64,000 nucleotides of DNA, from positions 1 through 64,000 of the forward strand of contig JAAELC010000235.1 in NCBI GenBank assembly GCA_024227135.1. Direction: 5' to 3'. Below the pieces are notes generated by a model. It had not been told where the DNA came from. It did not search any database and saw only the letters and a program-made list of their open reading frames with translations. This stretch comes from Gammaproteobacteria bacterium (GTDB lineage: Bacteria; Pseudomonadota; Gammaproteobacteria; Chromatiales; Chromatiaceae). Position 1 is the first letter of the stretch, and each line of letters opens with the position of its first letter. Positions 36,638 to 46,309 of the stretch are shown piece after piece. The translations under genes were made by a program, and so were the position numbers.

Positions 36638-39025
36638 ATGGTAACCAATGCAGACAAAACGCATTTTGGGCTCTTTGTTATCCGCTACCACGTCTATGCC
36701 CTCATCACGGTTGCCATAACGCTATCGATATTCGTGGCAGGCTATCTTTTCTGGCAGGAAAGCAAACGTTACCGGATGGAAGAGATTGCGAACAACTACC
36801 ATCTGGAAGCCATGCTGTACGCCACCCGAATAAAAGAAGAGTTATTGCAGTACCAGTTGCACCTCCTCGAGAACCGGGAAAATGAAATCGCTGGCACCGG
36901 AAGCAACCCAAACCCGGACCTTGACACCCAGTCAACTGAGTTGATCAAGACACATCTGGAGCGTATCGCGCTGTTGCGGAAAAAGTACGAGACCAACTCC
37001 CTCGAGACCAACCGCATCGAACCCATTCTTGATAAACTGCAACGCCAGTTCAGCGAGATTCTCAGGTCACAATCAGCGATGAGCAGCAGCCAACCCCTGC
37101 CGACATCAGCACCCACTATCGAGATATTGAAAGGCTTTTCTCGCAGCGTCGAGCAACTGCGCCGGATACACAACATCAATCGGGAAAATCAACTGATTGA
37201 ACTTCAGACAGAGAAGCAATCCGGCTACACGAAACTTGTCGCTGTCCTGCTGTTTTCAATGTTGATTGGCTTTCTCGTTTCAAGGGGAATTCTATCTAGA
37301 ATAAAACAGCTTTTTGCGGAGCAGCAAAAAACTGAAGCCCGCCTCCGATTATCGGCTACGGTATTCGAAAGTAGCTCGAAAGGGGTCGTCATTACAGATA
37401 CCAACGCTAAAATCGTCTCTGTAAACAGTGCTTTTACCGATATCACCGGATATGCAAAAAGTGAGGTACTCGGTAAGGACCCGAGCATACTCAAATCAGG
37501 CAGACATGATCCCTCTTTCTTCAAAGATATGTGGTCAACACTCAAGCAGAAAGACAACTGGGAAGGCGAAATCTGGGACCGGCGAAAGAATGGTGAAGTC
37601 TATCCGAAATGGCAAAGTATCAGCGCGGTTCGGGATGACGATGGTTATATCATCAACTATGTCAGCATCTTTTCTGATATCAGCAGTATCAAGCAATCTC
37701 ATGAGCAGCTTCAACACCTGGCACATCATGATCCATTGACAGGTCTTCCGAATCGACTATTACTCAATGCCCGCCTCGAACAGGCAATCCAGCATGCACA
37801 CAGGTACAACAGGCATATCGCCGTTCTTTTTCTGGATCTTGATCGCTTCAAACAGATCAACGATACGCTGGGCCACCCAGCGGGGGACCTGTTACTGCAA
37901 TCAGTGGCGGAAAGATTGCTGGAAACTACCCGTAAAGGCGATACGGTTGCCCGGCTTGGCGGGGACGAATTGACTGTGGTTCTGGAAGGACTGCATAAAA
38001 CCAACAATGCCATCAAGGTGGCCAACACCATACTGGAAGTGCTCTCGAAGCCCTTTGACCTGGACGGTCATGAAGTGTTTGTCTCCGCCAGCATCGGTAT
38101 CAGTATCTATCCACAGGACGGCCTGGATTCGGGCACTTTGCTACAGCATGCAGACAACGCCATGTACCAGGCAAAACAGCAGGGCCGCGGGAGATACCAG
38201 TTCTTTGAGAAATCAATGACCAATGACGCTCTCGAAGCACTCACACTCGAAACTGATCTGCATCGTGCCTTCGAAAGCAACGAGTTGATCTTACGCTACC
38301 AGCCACAAACATCACTGAGAAGTGGGGAAATCACTGGCGTGGAAGTCCTTATGCACTGGGATCATCCAAAGAAAGGGACGATACCTTACGAGCAGGTCAT
38401 TCTAATTGCCGAAGAGAGCGACCTGATGGCCACGATCGGCAGCTGGATTCTCCATACTGCCTGTGCCCAGGCAAAAGTCTGGCAGGATGAAGGCATGCCC
38501 CCCTTCCGTATCGCGGTCAATATGTCCGGGCAGCAACTGTCGAGCCGTGACATTATTGATGAGATAACCGAAGCTCTCACTTCAACCGGCCTTGATCCTT
38601 CATACCTGGAACTGGAAATACCCGAAGAGACCTTCATGAAGCAGACGGAGCGCATGAGGCCCATACTGGAAGAGTTGAGATCCATGGGCATCACGCTGGC
38701 AATCGATGAATTTGGTGCCGGATATTCCTCTTTGAGCCATTTGAACAAACTGCCCGTCGATCGATTGAAGGTCGGCCGTATTTTTGTGCAGGATATCCAC
38801 GAAAAACTGGATAACCACGCGCTGACCAGAGCCATCATCGCATTGGGACACGGCCTGGATATTCAGGTTACCGCAGAGGGTGTCGATTCCCAGGAACAGT
38901 ACCGCCTACTGAAGATGATGGGCTGTGATGAGGTTCAGGGTGGCCACTTCAACCGTGCGGTCCCTGCAGAAACGATCCCGTACCTGCTAACATCCAAAGA
39001 CCACTATGCGACTGCGGCTCAATAG
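36638..39025 (+). CDS. Membrane PAS-GGDEF-EAL protein with degenerate motifs
   Basis: The protein has 795 residues. TM1 (about 18-38) and TM2 (about 198-216) flank a helical periplasmic segment, followed by PAS/PAC (about 235-350). The GGDEF domain has an RxxD I-site (RKGD) but reads GGDEL at 441-445. In the EAL domain the signature is EVL (569-571), DDFG is DEFG (690-693), and the catalytic KxD is LKVG (Asp replaced by Gly 713). The retained VNMSG, ELEIPEE, AEGV and VQGG show common ancestry. Phosphodiesterase activity is doubtful; cyclase activity is uncertain. It is probably a c-di-GMP sensor or effector. The gene is monocistronic. Confidence 0.9.
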   Translation: MVTNADKTHFGLFVIRYHVYALITVAITLSIFVAGYLFWQESKRYRMEEIANNYHLEAMLYATRIKEELLQYQLHLLENRENEIAGTGSNPNPDLDTQSTELIKTHLERIALLRKKYETNSLETNRIEPILDKLQRQFSEILRSQSAMSSSQPLPTSAPTIEILKGFSRSVEQLRRIHNINRENQLIELQTEKQSGYTKLVAVLLFSMLIGFLVSRGILSRIKQLFAEQQKTEARLRLSATVFESSSKGVVITDTNAKIVSVNSAFTDITGYAKSEVLGKDPSILKSGRHDPSFFKDMWSTLKQKDNWEGEIWDRRKNGEVYPKWQSISAVRDDDGYIINYVSIFSDISSIKQSHEQLQHLAHHDPLTGLPNRLLLNARLEQAIQHAHRYNRHIAVLFLDLDRFKQINDTLGHPAGDLLLQSVAERLLETTRKGDTVARLGGDELTVVLEGLHKTNNAIKVANTILEVLSKPFDLDGHEVFVSASIGISIYPQDGLDSGTLLQHADNAMYQAKQQGRGRYQFFEKSMTNDALEALTLETDLHRAFESNELILRYQPQTSLRSGEITGVEVLMHWDHPKKGTIPYEQVILIAEESDLMATIGSWILHTACAQAKVWQDEGMPPFRIAVNMSGQQLSSRDIIDEITEALTSTGLDPSYLELEIPEETFMKQTERMRPILEELRSMGITLAIDEFGAGYSSLSHLNKLPVDRLKVGRIFVQDIHEKLDNHALTRAIIALGHGLDIQVTAEGVDSQEQYRLLKMMGCDEVQGGHFNRAVPAETIPYLLTSKDHYATAAQ

Positions 39026-39338
39026 ACCGGAATCAAATCGGCGCAACGGGTAATCGGAACCCACCGTTCCCTTTCCCTGCTGGTCATCTGCAGGTATAAA
39101 ACCGGGGACCGGCAGACCGGACTCTCCGAAGCGAGATACGGAACCTGGAGCCTGAAAACGGATGTTCACGCTCCAGGATTCGGGGTACACCCCCTTCCTC
39201 TCTGATCGAAGATATGGGCGAACAACTCATCGACGTTTTGCAGGGATACGCAGAAAAAGTGCCATTCCCACCCGCCGGTGATGCTGAAGACCTGGCGAAG
39301 CAACTGATGGATCGAGCGGGCAAACCATCCACTGGAAT
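39026..39338. other. Intergenic stretch containing a possible short gene
   Basis: Between the GGDEF-EAL gene and repeat A copy 3 the plus strand is open in one frame from just after a TAA near 39099. The coding-like portion begins around 39198 and is described in the entry at 39214. Nothing else is evident. Confidence 0.4.
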
Positions 39339-39384
39339 CTGGGTAGCCGAAAGACGTCGTAAATACCTCCCTGTAGACCTGTAG
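39214..39384 (+). CDS. Possible small protein or truncated gene ending inside repeat A
   Basis: The 56-residue frame begins MGEQLIDVLQGYAEKVPFPP and continues AGDAEDLAKQLMDRAGKPSTG, with protein-like composition and amphipathic helices. Its last 15 or so codons lie in repeat A copy 3, which supplies the stop. The RBS (GAAG) is weak and the frame is open upstream without a start. It may be a gene truncated when the repeat inserted, or a genuine small ORF. Family not recognised. Confidence 0.35.
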   Translation: MGEQLIDVLQGYAEKVPFPPAGDAEDLAKQLMDRAGKPSTGIWVAERRRKYLPVDL

Positions 39385-39467
39385 ACCTGGCTTTGGCATC
39401 CCTGCCAAAGACACTTCCTCCACAGACCACCCATGGGGGGTGGTTTCCGGGGAGTGAGCAGTTACCC
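39339..39467 (-). repeat. Dispersed repeat family A, copy 3
   Basis: On the minus strand it shows GTAACTGCTCACTCCCCGG, CCCCCCATGGGTGG and the perfect hairpin CTTTGGCAGGGATGCCAAAG. A local duplication of GGTCTACA follows, then GACGTCTTTCGGCTACCCAG. Compared with copies 1 and 2 about 35 bp next to the right terminus is missing. It lies 75 bp downstream of the DUF1848 gene in sense orientation. Confidence 0.85.
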
Positions 39468-39541
39468 TGTAACAAAGAAATGTCATTTTGCCTGGGCCTG
39501 CGTTCCGTTCGGCGGGTAGGCATCACTCCTCATGCAAGGGG

Positions 39542-40447
39542 TCAATGAATGGTGGAAAGAAGACAGGGACCTGAAACATCGTGCTCCCGGTAGTTTTTCA
39601 TCGCCTTGCCGAAATTGACCGTGGCGTAACAATAAAGACATCCCGTCAGGCACGTGTTGTAAACACCAATATCCCGACTTTCCACACACCTGCAGGCAGG
39701 TCGTTGGCTGCTATCTTTGCGGCCCCTGCACTCCACCCCCCAGAGTCCCTTGATAAGCTGGTCATCCACACATTTCCCCGAATGAATACCCAGATGGGAA
39801 AGTTCTATCGTCTCCGCACAAGTGGTCATGACCATGCCCTTCTCACCTGCTATCTCACACATTTTCTGTAGTAGGGGCTCATGGACTGCAGGAAGATACT
39901 CCTGCAGTGCCATCCCTTCGATAGTGGATAACTCCCGAAGGCGTGCCCGAGTCTTGCGGTAGCTGTCCATAATGCTGACCATACAATGGCTGGTGGCCCC
40001 CTCAAGTGCACCGGCAATTCCGGCAAATGTGTTCAAATGGAAATCAGCATCGGTGACACCGGTAAATACCAGGGGATCATATCGCCAGATGACCCTCTCT
40101 TTTCCCACTCTATCGGCAAGGGCTCGAAAAGTTTTCAGTGATGCGGACAAGCCCGGCCCTCCGGGATCAATCACCTTCGGATTATTCATCAACGTGAAAT
40201 GAAAATAGTACCGATATCCCAGCTGGTCCAACTCACCCAACCTGTGGAGCATCGGTCTGGGATTGCGAGTCCAGAACAGAATTGCCAGCACCTCTTCGGG
40301 TCTCAGGGATACCCGGGACACCTGTTTGGGATTAATGGGGTTTGGTACAGCACAGAAACCGGCTCGCAGGCGTGCGAAAAACCATTCCGAATAGTAGGCG
40401 GGAATGTCGGTTCTACGGCTTGCACTGATAATTTTGGGTCTTGGCAT
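39542..40447 (-). CDS. DUF1848-family protein with C-terminal CX3CX2C motif
   Basis: The 301-residue protein begins MPRPKIISASRRTDIPAYYSEWF, the typical DUF1848 start. It contains AILFWTRNPRPMLHRLGELD, YYFHFTLMNN and KERVIWRYDPLVFT. Near the C-terminus a cysteine-rich segment (ACRCVESRDIGVYNTCLTGC, then LYCYA) contains CX3CX2C followed by an aromatic, as in radical-SAM iron-sulfur sites. Family function is not established. I chose ATG 40447 because it matches the conserved N-terminus; the frame extends 19 codons upstream. Monocistronic. Confidence 0.85.
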   Translation of the reverse strand: MPRPKIISASRRTDIPAYYSEWFFARLRAGFCAVPNPINPKQVSRVSLRPEEVLAILFWTRNPRPMLHRLGELDQLGYRYYFHFTLMNNPKVIDPGGPGLSASLKTFRALADRVGKERVIWRYDPLVFTGVTDADFHLNTFAGIAGALEGATSHCMVSIMDSYRKTRARLRELSTIEGMALQEYLPAVHEPLLQKMCEIAGEKGMVMTTCAETIELSHLGIHSGKCVDDQLIKGLWGVECRGRKDSSQRPACRCVESRDIGVYNTCLTGCLYCYATVNFGKAMKNYREHDVSGPCLLSTIH

Positions 40448-40629
40448 GGTTCCGGCCACCGAATATCGGATCCCTGAACAGCTGCCCCGTCCAAAAGCAG
40501 TCACTCCCTGACAGAAACTCCGGGACTTTCATCCGTGACTGACCACGGCTTGTTTGAAGTTGCATGGAAACGATTGGGTACTCAGGCACCCTGGATCGAA
40601 GTGTGCCTGGCAGTCTACACCCAACTGAA

Positions 40630-42903
40630 TCAAGGTACAGCCGTTGCCGGGCCCTGGCGCTGTTGCTGCAACAACATCTGCCTTAAAACCCGAGCCGGTA
40701 CCGGTCTGCCGTGGAGAAACCCCTGCTGCTCATCACAGGCGATGGATTGCAATAAATCTGATTGCTCCCTGGTCTCCACACCTTCTGCCAGCACCCGCAT
40801 CCCCAGACTGTGGCCCAGTGCCACCACCGCCTGACAGATGGCCTGATCATCCGAATCGGTGGCAATATCTTTGACCAGCGTCCGGTCTATTTTCAGACAA
40901 TGAACGGGCAACCGTTTCAGACGCGTGAGGGACGAATGACCGCTGCCGAAGTCATCGATAGCCAGACTGATACCCAGGTCCTGCAGACTGTCCAGCATGG
41001 CAGTGGTGCCTTCGTCTTCTTCCATGAGACTGTGCTCGGTGATCTCCAGTTCCAGCCGCCCATGTCCCAGCCCATGACTTTGCAGTATGGTGCCGAGCCG
41101 TTGACTGACACTCGCCGGAAACATCTGTTTCGCAGACAAATTAACCGCGAGACGAATCCTGGGCAGTCCTTCCTGGTCCCATTCATTGACTTGGCGGCAA
41201 GCCTCGATCAAAGCCCACTCACCTACCTCCTGAATCAAGTGGGTCTCCTCCAGTATGGATATGAACTGCCCAGGCAGCAGCATCCCCAATTCAGGGTGAT
41301 GCCAACGCAACAATGCCTCCACTCCGACGATCCCTGAGTCCTTCGCCACCAGCTGAGGCTGATAGTAAAGTTCAAACTGGTTGCGCTGTAACGCTCTCCG
41401 CAGATGAGTCTCGAGGGACAGCCGTTCCTTGACCTGAGCAGTCATGCTTGACGTATAAAAGCTGTATCCATGCCGCCCCTGCTCTTTGGCGCGATACATG
41501 GCAATATCGGCATTCTTCAGCAACACTTCCGGAGTAGTGCCGTCATCGGGAAACAGTGTGATACCAATACTCGGCGTTATGAATATCTCTTTCTCGTCAA
41601 TGCGAAAAGGATGATCCAGTGTTTCGATGAATTTTTCCGCCAGACTGGCTGCATCCTCTGAACTGTAGAGCCGCTCCAGAATAATGACGAATTCATCACC
41701 TCCTATTCGTGCAATCGTATCCTGCTCTCTGGATTTCACCCGGAGACGCTCAGCCACTTCGATCAGCAGTTGATCCCCCAATGCATGCCCATAGGAATCG
41801 TTGACATTCTTGAACCGATCCAGATCGATAAACATCAGTGCAAAGCCGGTCGGATTGCGCTTTGCCTGAGCCACGATATGCTCCAGCCTTGCATTCATCA
41901 ACAACCGATTCGGTAAACCCGTCAGTGGATCGTGATGTGCCAGTTGAAACAGTTTGTGTTCAGATTCCTTTAGCGAACTGATGTCGGAAAAAACCGCTAC
42001 GTAGTTGAAGGATTCATCATGGTGATTACTGATCCGGGAAATACTTACCCACTGAGGGTAAACCTCTCCGTTTTTTCTTCGATTCCATATTTCCCCCTGC
42101 CATTTTCCAGTGACATTGATACTAGCCCACATGGCCTGATAAAAATCTTCGTCATGCCTTTCCGATCTGAGCATCCTGGGATTTTTACCCCGGACTTCCT
42201 TCAGACCGTAGCCGGTAATCCGTGTGAAAGCCTTGTTGGCATCGAGGATAGAACCGTTGGCGCTGGTGACGAACATCCCTTCGCTGGCATCATTGAAAAC
42301 GGTTCTCCACTGCAGCAACCGCTGTTCCCGCTGCTGATTCTTGATCGTGATAGCTGCCACATGGGATGCCGTTTCCAGGATACGTCGATGAAACGGTTCC
42401 GGCGAACAGGATTCGAACGAGGTAATGGCAAAGGTACCAAGAACACGCTTATCATCCGAAAGAATGGGCATTGACCAGCAGGCGCCAATATTGAAACGCC
42501 TGGCCGCTTCGCGCAACCCGTTCCAACGCACATCACCCGGTGCATTAGTCACAAACACCGGCTCACCACTGAATGCAGCGTTGCCGCAGGAACCCATATC
42601 CACTCCGGGCACCAACGTCTGAAAATAGGGTAATGCTTCTCGAGGAAAAGAAGGCCCTGCCTGCAAGACCAGCTGACCGGTCTCCTTGTTTAAGAGCATG
42701 ACCGATGCGAGGGAATCCGGCACTATCGTCTCTATCATTCGACAGAGTTCTTCGAATATACTGGCGGAAGAGCATCCCCCCGCTATGGAACCAAGAATCG
42801 TCAACTGCAAGTGCAGCAGCTGATTCAGTCGCCCTGCACCTACGATATCCCGCTCATCCTTAAATTCGGGAGGGATTCGATTAAGCTTAACTTGGGTCTT
42901 CAT
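40630..42903 (-). CDS. GAF-PAS-GGDEF-EAL diguanylate cyclase/phosphodiesterase
   Basis: The 757-residue cytoplasmic protein has a GAF domain (about 30-180), PAS/PAC (about 190-310), GGDEF with intact IARIGGDEFVIILE and an RxxD I-site (REQD), and EAL with all key motifs: GVEALLRWHHPELG, VNLSAKQM, LELEITEHSL, IDDFGSGHSSL, LKIDRTLV, LAEGVETREQ and QQGFLHGRP. Both activities look possible, with GAF and PAS sensing an unknown signal. The start ATG 42903 has GGAGG 14 nt upstream; a TTG 14 codons earlier is an alternative. It resembles the degenerate protein at 36.6-39.0 kb through PAS, GGDEF and EAL. Confidence 0.93.
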   Translation of the reverse strand: MKTQVKLNRIPPEFKDERDIVGAGRLNQLLHLQLTILGSIAGGCSSASIFEELCRMIETIVPDSLASVMLLNKETGQLVLQAGPSFPREALPYFQTLVPGVDMGSCGNAAFSGEPVFVTNAPGDVRWNGLREAARRFNIGACWSMPILSDDKRVLGTFAITSFESCSPEPFHRRILETASHVAAITIKNQQREQRLLQWRTVFNDASEGMFVTSANGSILDANKAFTRITGYGLKEVRGKNPRMLRSERHDEDFYQAMWASINVTGKWQGEIWNRRKNGEVYPQWVSISRISNHHDESFNYVAVFSDISSLKESEHKLFQLAHHDPLTGLPNRLLMNARLEHIVAQAKRNPTGFALMFIDLDRFKNVNDSYGHALGDQLLIEVAERLRVKSREQDTIARIGGDEFVIILERLYSSEDAASLAEKFIETLDHPFRIDEKEIFITPSIGITLFPDDGTTPEVLLKNADIAMYRAKEQGRHGYSFYTSSMTAQVKERLSLETHLRRALQRNQFELYYQPQLVAKDSGIVGVEALLRWHHPELGMLLPGQFISILEETHLIQEVGEWALIEACRQVNEWDQEGLPRIRLAVNLSAKQMFPASVSQRLGTILQSHGLGHGRLELEITEHSLMEEDEGTTAMLDSLQDLGISLAIDDFGSGHSSLTRLKRLPVHCLKIDRTLVKDIATDSDDQAICQAVVALGHSLGMRVLAEGVETREQSDLLQSIACDEQQGFLHGRPVPARVLRQMLLQQQRQGPATAVP

Positions 42904-42945
42904 ACGCTGATAACCAACCTCCGCAGTACAACCAATCACCTGCAA

Positions 42946-43245
42946 CCCAATATAGCGACCGCCGAACAGAGGTATTTAACTTATTTTTTTCCTGGTTGTA
43001 TCACGGACACCCAGTGGTTGGTCGGTTATCCCGTGGTGCTGCAGCAGTCCCGATGCACCCTGCATACCCATATCGCCGACGATACCCCAACCTGTTTTCT
43101 GCATTTATTGATTGTAACGTTCAAGAAAGAGTACGGGGAAAGGATTGGAAATCACCCCAACGCACCGGGTTTGCAGCAGGCGATTTATGAGCCTGTAGCG
43201 CATATCCCTGTTCCGGCAACCGGCATCCCCGCGACCGGGCGGCGG
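42946..43245. other. Intergenic region, no gene seen
   Basis: This 300-bp stretch lies between the start region of the GGDEF-EAL gene and the end of aroE. Long frames exist on the plus strand but without RBS or recognisable features. It likely contains the promoter for the GGDEF-EAL gene. Confidence 0.45.
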
Positions 43246-44067
43246 TCATCCCGTCCTCAGAGAGCTGATCACGGGCCGGGTGTCCGGCCTCACTCCCCGC
43301 CAGAGGAAAAAAGACTCAGCGGCCTGTTCCACAAGCATTCCAAGCCCATCCAGGGACTGTGTCGCCTCCTGGCTCTGTCCCCATAGCACCATTACGGTAG
43401 GTTCGCTTCCATACATCATGTCATAGACCCAACCCCCGGGAGCCAGAATTCCATCCGGGATATCCGGTAGTTCACCCCCGAGACCGGCAGCAGTGGCGTT
43501 GATAATCAGATCGAACCGGCAACCGTTCAACTCGTCCAGACCACAACCCCGAACCCGCTCTGGCTCTGCCAGCACAGCCGCCAACGCCTCCGCCCGCCCC
43601 GGCGAACGATTGGCGATGGTAAGAGACTCAGGTCCGGTTTCCAAGAGAGGCCCCACCGTGCCGCGAGCAGCACCACCGGCACCAATTAACAGGAGTCGAC
43701 TGCCACTGAGTAAGAAGCCGTGATTAACCGTGAGATCGCGCACCAGACCGACCCCATCGGTATTATCCCCTCGCAAACAGCCATTTTCGGCCATGGGAAT
43801 CAATGTATTGACCGCACCCGCCACCCGTGCACGGGACGTGCACTCATCGGCCATGGCCCACGCGCGCTCCTTGAAGGGAACAGTAACGTTCAGACCCTGA
43901 CCGCCCGTGTCGAAAAAATGCTGCACATCGGTTTCAAAATCCGTGGGTTCGGACAGTATTCTTTCATACTCCATGGCCTGTGAAGTCTGGGCTGCAAATG
44001 CACGGTGGATCTCAGGGGATTTACTGTGCGCAATGGGATTGCCCATAACGGCGTATCTACCTGCCAT
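43246..44067 (-). CDS. aroE: Shikimate dehydrogenase
   Basis: The 273-residue protein begins RYAVMGNPIAHSKSPEIHRAF (shikimate-binding SKS). It has NVTVPFKERAW with the catalytic Lys, AGAVNTLIP, GDNTDGVGLVRDL with the catalytic Asp, and the NADP-binding LLIGAGGAARGTV with NRSPGRAEAL. It reduces 3-dehydroshikimate to shikimate. It lies 59 nt after hemB on the same strand. Confidence 0.97.
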   Translation of the reverse strand: MAGRYAVMGNPIAHSKSPEIHRAFAAQTSQAMEYERILSEPTDFETDVQHFFDTGGQGLNVTVPFKERAWAMADECTSRARVAGAVNTLIPMAENGCLRGDNTDGVGLVRDLTVNHGFLLSGSRLLLIGAGGAARGTVGPLLETGPESLTIANRSPGRAEALAAVLAEPERVRGCGLDELNGCRFDLIINATAAGLGGELPDIPDGILAPGGWVYDMMYGSEPTVMVLWGQSQEATQSLDGLGMLVEQAAESFFLWRGVRPDTRPVISSLRTG

Positions 44068-44126
44068 CTTACGGTTGCTCCTTACCAGTACTTACGGATT
44101 CAGCCACTGAGCTTGTTGGAAGCGCA

Positions 44127-45296
<1,170 letters not shown>

Positions 45297-45344
45297 TCAC
45301 ACCCGCCCTCCGATGCCACGCTCTGGTTTACAGGATACGACGCA

Positions 45345-45755
45345 ATGACTTTGGACACAGTTTCACCCCTGATTTTCGACGTTGGTGAACGGGGATTTCA
45401 GGAGCAGGTTATTCAACACTCTGAAAAAAGCCCCATCCTGGTGGATTTCTGGGCGGACTGGTGTGCGCCCTGCCGTACCCTGGCACCAGCGCTGGAGCGG
45501 GTCATAGAACAGCTGAACGGCCAGGTCTCCCTTGCAAAAGTGGAGGTGGATGAGAATATGCGACTGGCGGGGCACTACCGCATCAGAGGATTCCCGACTG
45601 TGATACTGTTCCACAAAAAGCAGGAACTGGGACGATTCAGTGGGGCAAGACCCGCTCACTGGATCAAAGATTGGATCTACACCCATGGGGGCCAGTATCT
45701 GCCCGGTGATGCATCAGCACCTGCAGACGCCCTCCAGGAGAAAGCAGACGGGTAA
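45345..45755 (+). CDS. Thioredoxin-domain protein
   Basis: The 136-residue protein has FWADWCAPCRTLAPALERV (WCxPC active site, about residues 35-38), the cis-Pro loop RGFPTVILF and a C-terminal extension (QYLPGDASAPADALQ). It lacks a signal peptide, so it is probably cytoplasmic. The N-terminal extension and FSGARPAHWIKDWI resemble the Trx domain of CnoX/YbbN-like proteins, without the TPR part. ATG 45345 follows AGGA. It is divergent from hemB. Confidence 0.9.
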   Translation: MTLDTVSPLIFDVGERGFQEQVIQHSEKSPILVDFWADWCAPCRTLAPALERVIEQLNGQVSLAKVEVDENMRLAGHYRIRGFPTVILFHKKQELGRFSGARPAHWIKDWIYTHGGQYLPGDASAPADALQEKADG

Positions 45756-45816
45756 TACGCCGTCACCGCACCAGCGACACTGGCAGGCCCACCCCAGACC
45801 ACACACAAATCTAAAT

Positions 45817-45972
45817 CTCTGGATATCTACTCTCCCCTCAGGGGCGATCTGTTCCGGAAGACGTCGCAAATACCTCCCTGTAGACTTGGCTTTGGCATCC
45901 CTGCCAAAGACACTTCCTCCACAAACCACCCATGGTGGGTAATTTCTGGGGAGTGGGCAGTTATATCTCTGG
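45817..45972 (-). repeat. Dispersed repeat family A, copy 4
   Basis: On the minus strand it contains CTGCCCACTCCCCAG, ACCCACCATGGGTGG, the perfect hairpin CTTTGGCAGGGATGCCAAAG, GACGTCTTCCGGAACAGATC and the right end GAGAGTAGATATCCAGAG. The CCCATGGGG near the right end has diverged to CCCCTGAGGGG, which remains palindromic (a compensatory-looking change). It lies 336 bp downstream of tsaC, in sense orientation. Confidence 0.85.
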
Positions 45973-46096
45973 TTACTATCAAGTAATACACAAAACCCGA
46001 GAACACCGGATCAATCGACAGGCTCTTGTATCCTCTGTGTCCATCAGGCAGTTCGCTGTCCCCCATACATCTATCGGACTACCGGCCGCAGCCTGT

Positions 46097-46125
46097 TTGA
46101 AATCAGTTGAAAATAAGTCTAAAGA
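46097..46125 (+). promoter_or_regulatory. Possible sigma-70 promoter for an orphan transcript
   Basis: TTGAAA (46097-46102), a 17-bp spacer and TAAAGA (46120-46125) form a moderate match to sigma-70 elements. Its value rests mainly on the strong terminator downstream with no ORF between. Confidence 0.3.
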
Positions 46126-46129
46126 TTAT

Positions 46130-46309
46130 CTCCTGAAGGCCGAAACAGAAATCAAGAGCGATTGCAACTGGTTTTTTAAAGCGGATTTTTGAGAGTTTGG
46201 CCCCCATCCCCTCGACAGACCAGCAAGATCGAGCTTGATTCATCCTCCTCCGGCGCCAGAATATGGCGCTTTCAGGGCTCATCTCCTCCCCAGATGAGCC
46301 CTTTTTTTT
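46130..46309 (+). ncRNA. Candidate small RNA (orphan transcript)
   Basis: A plus-strand transcript starting shortly after the possible promoter and ending at the terminator would be about 175-180 nt. It contains no credible ORF. A GGCGCCA/TGGCGC-type stem just precedes the terminator hairpin. The region is antisense only to the very last bases of tsaC. No known RNA family is recognised. Confidence 0.3.
46275..46309 (+). terminator. Strong intrinsic terminator
   Basis: GGGCTCATCT (46275-46284) pairs perfectly with AGATGAGCCC (46292-46301) around a 7-nt loop. The stem is followed directly by eight T residues on the plus strand. The nearest upstream plus-strand gene is the thioredoxin gene more than 500 bp away. 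Confidence 0.9.

Larger units (their letters stand above)
45756..46307. other. Intergenic region with repeat A and an orphan promoter/terminator pair
   Basis: No protein gene is visible in these 552 bp between the convergent thioredoxin and tsaC genes. It holds repeat A copy 4, a possible promoter at 46097-46125 and a strong intrinsic terminator at 46275-46309, both facing right. Confidence 0.6.
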
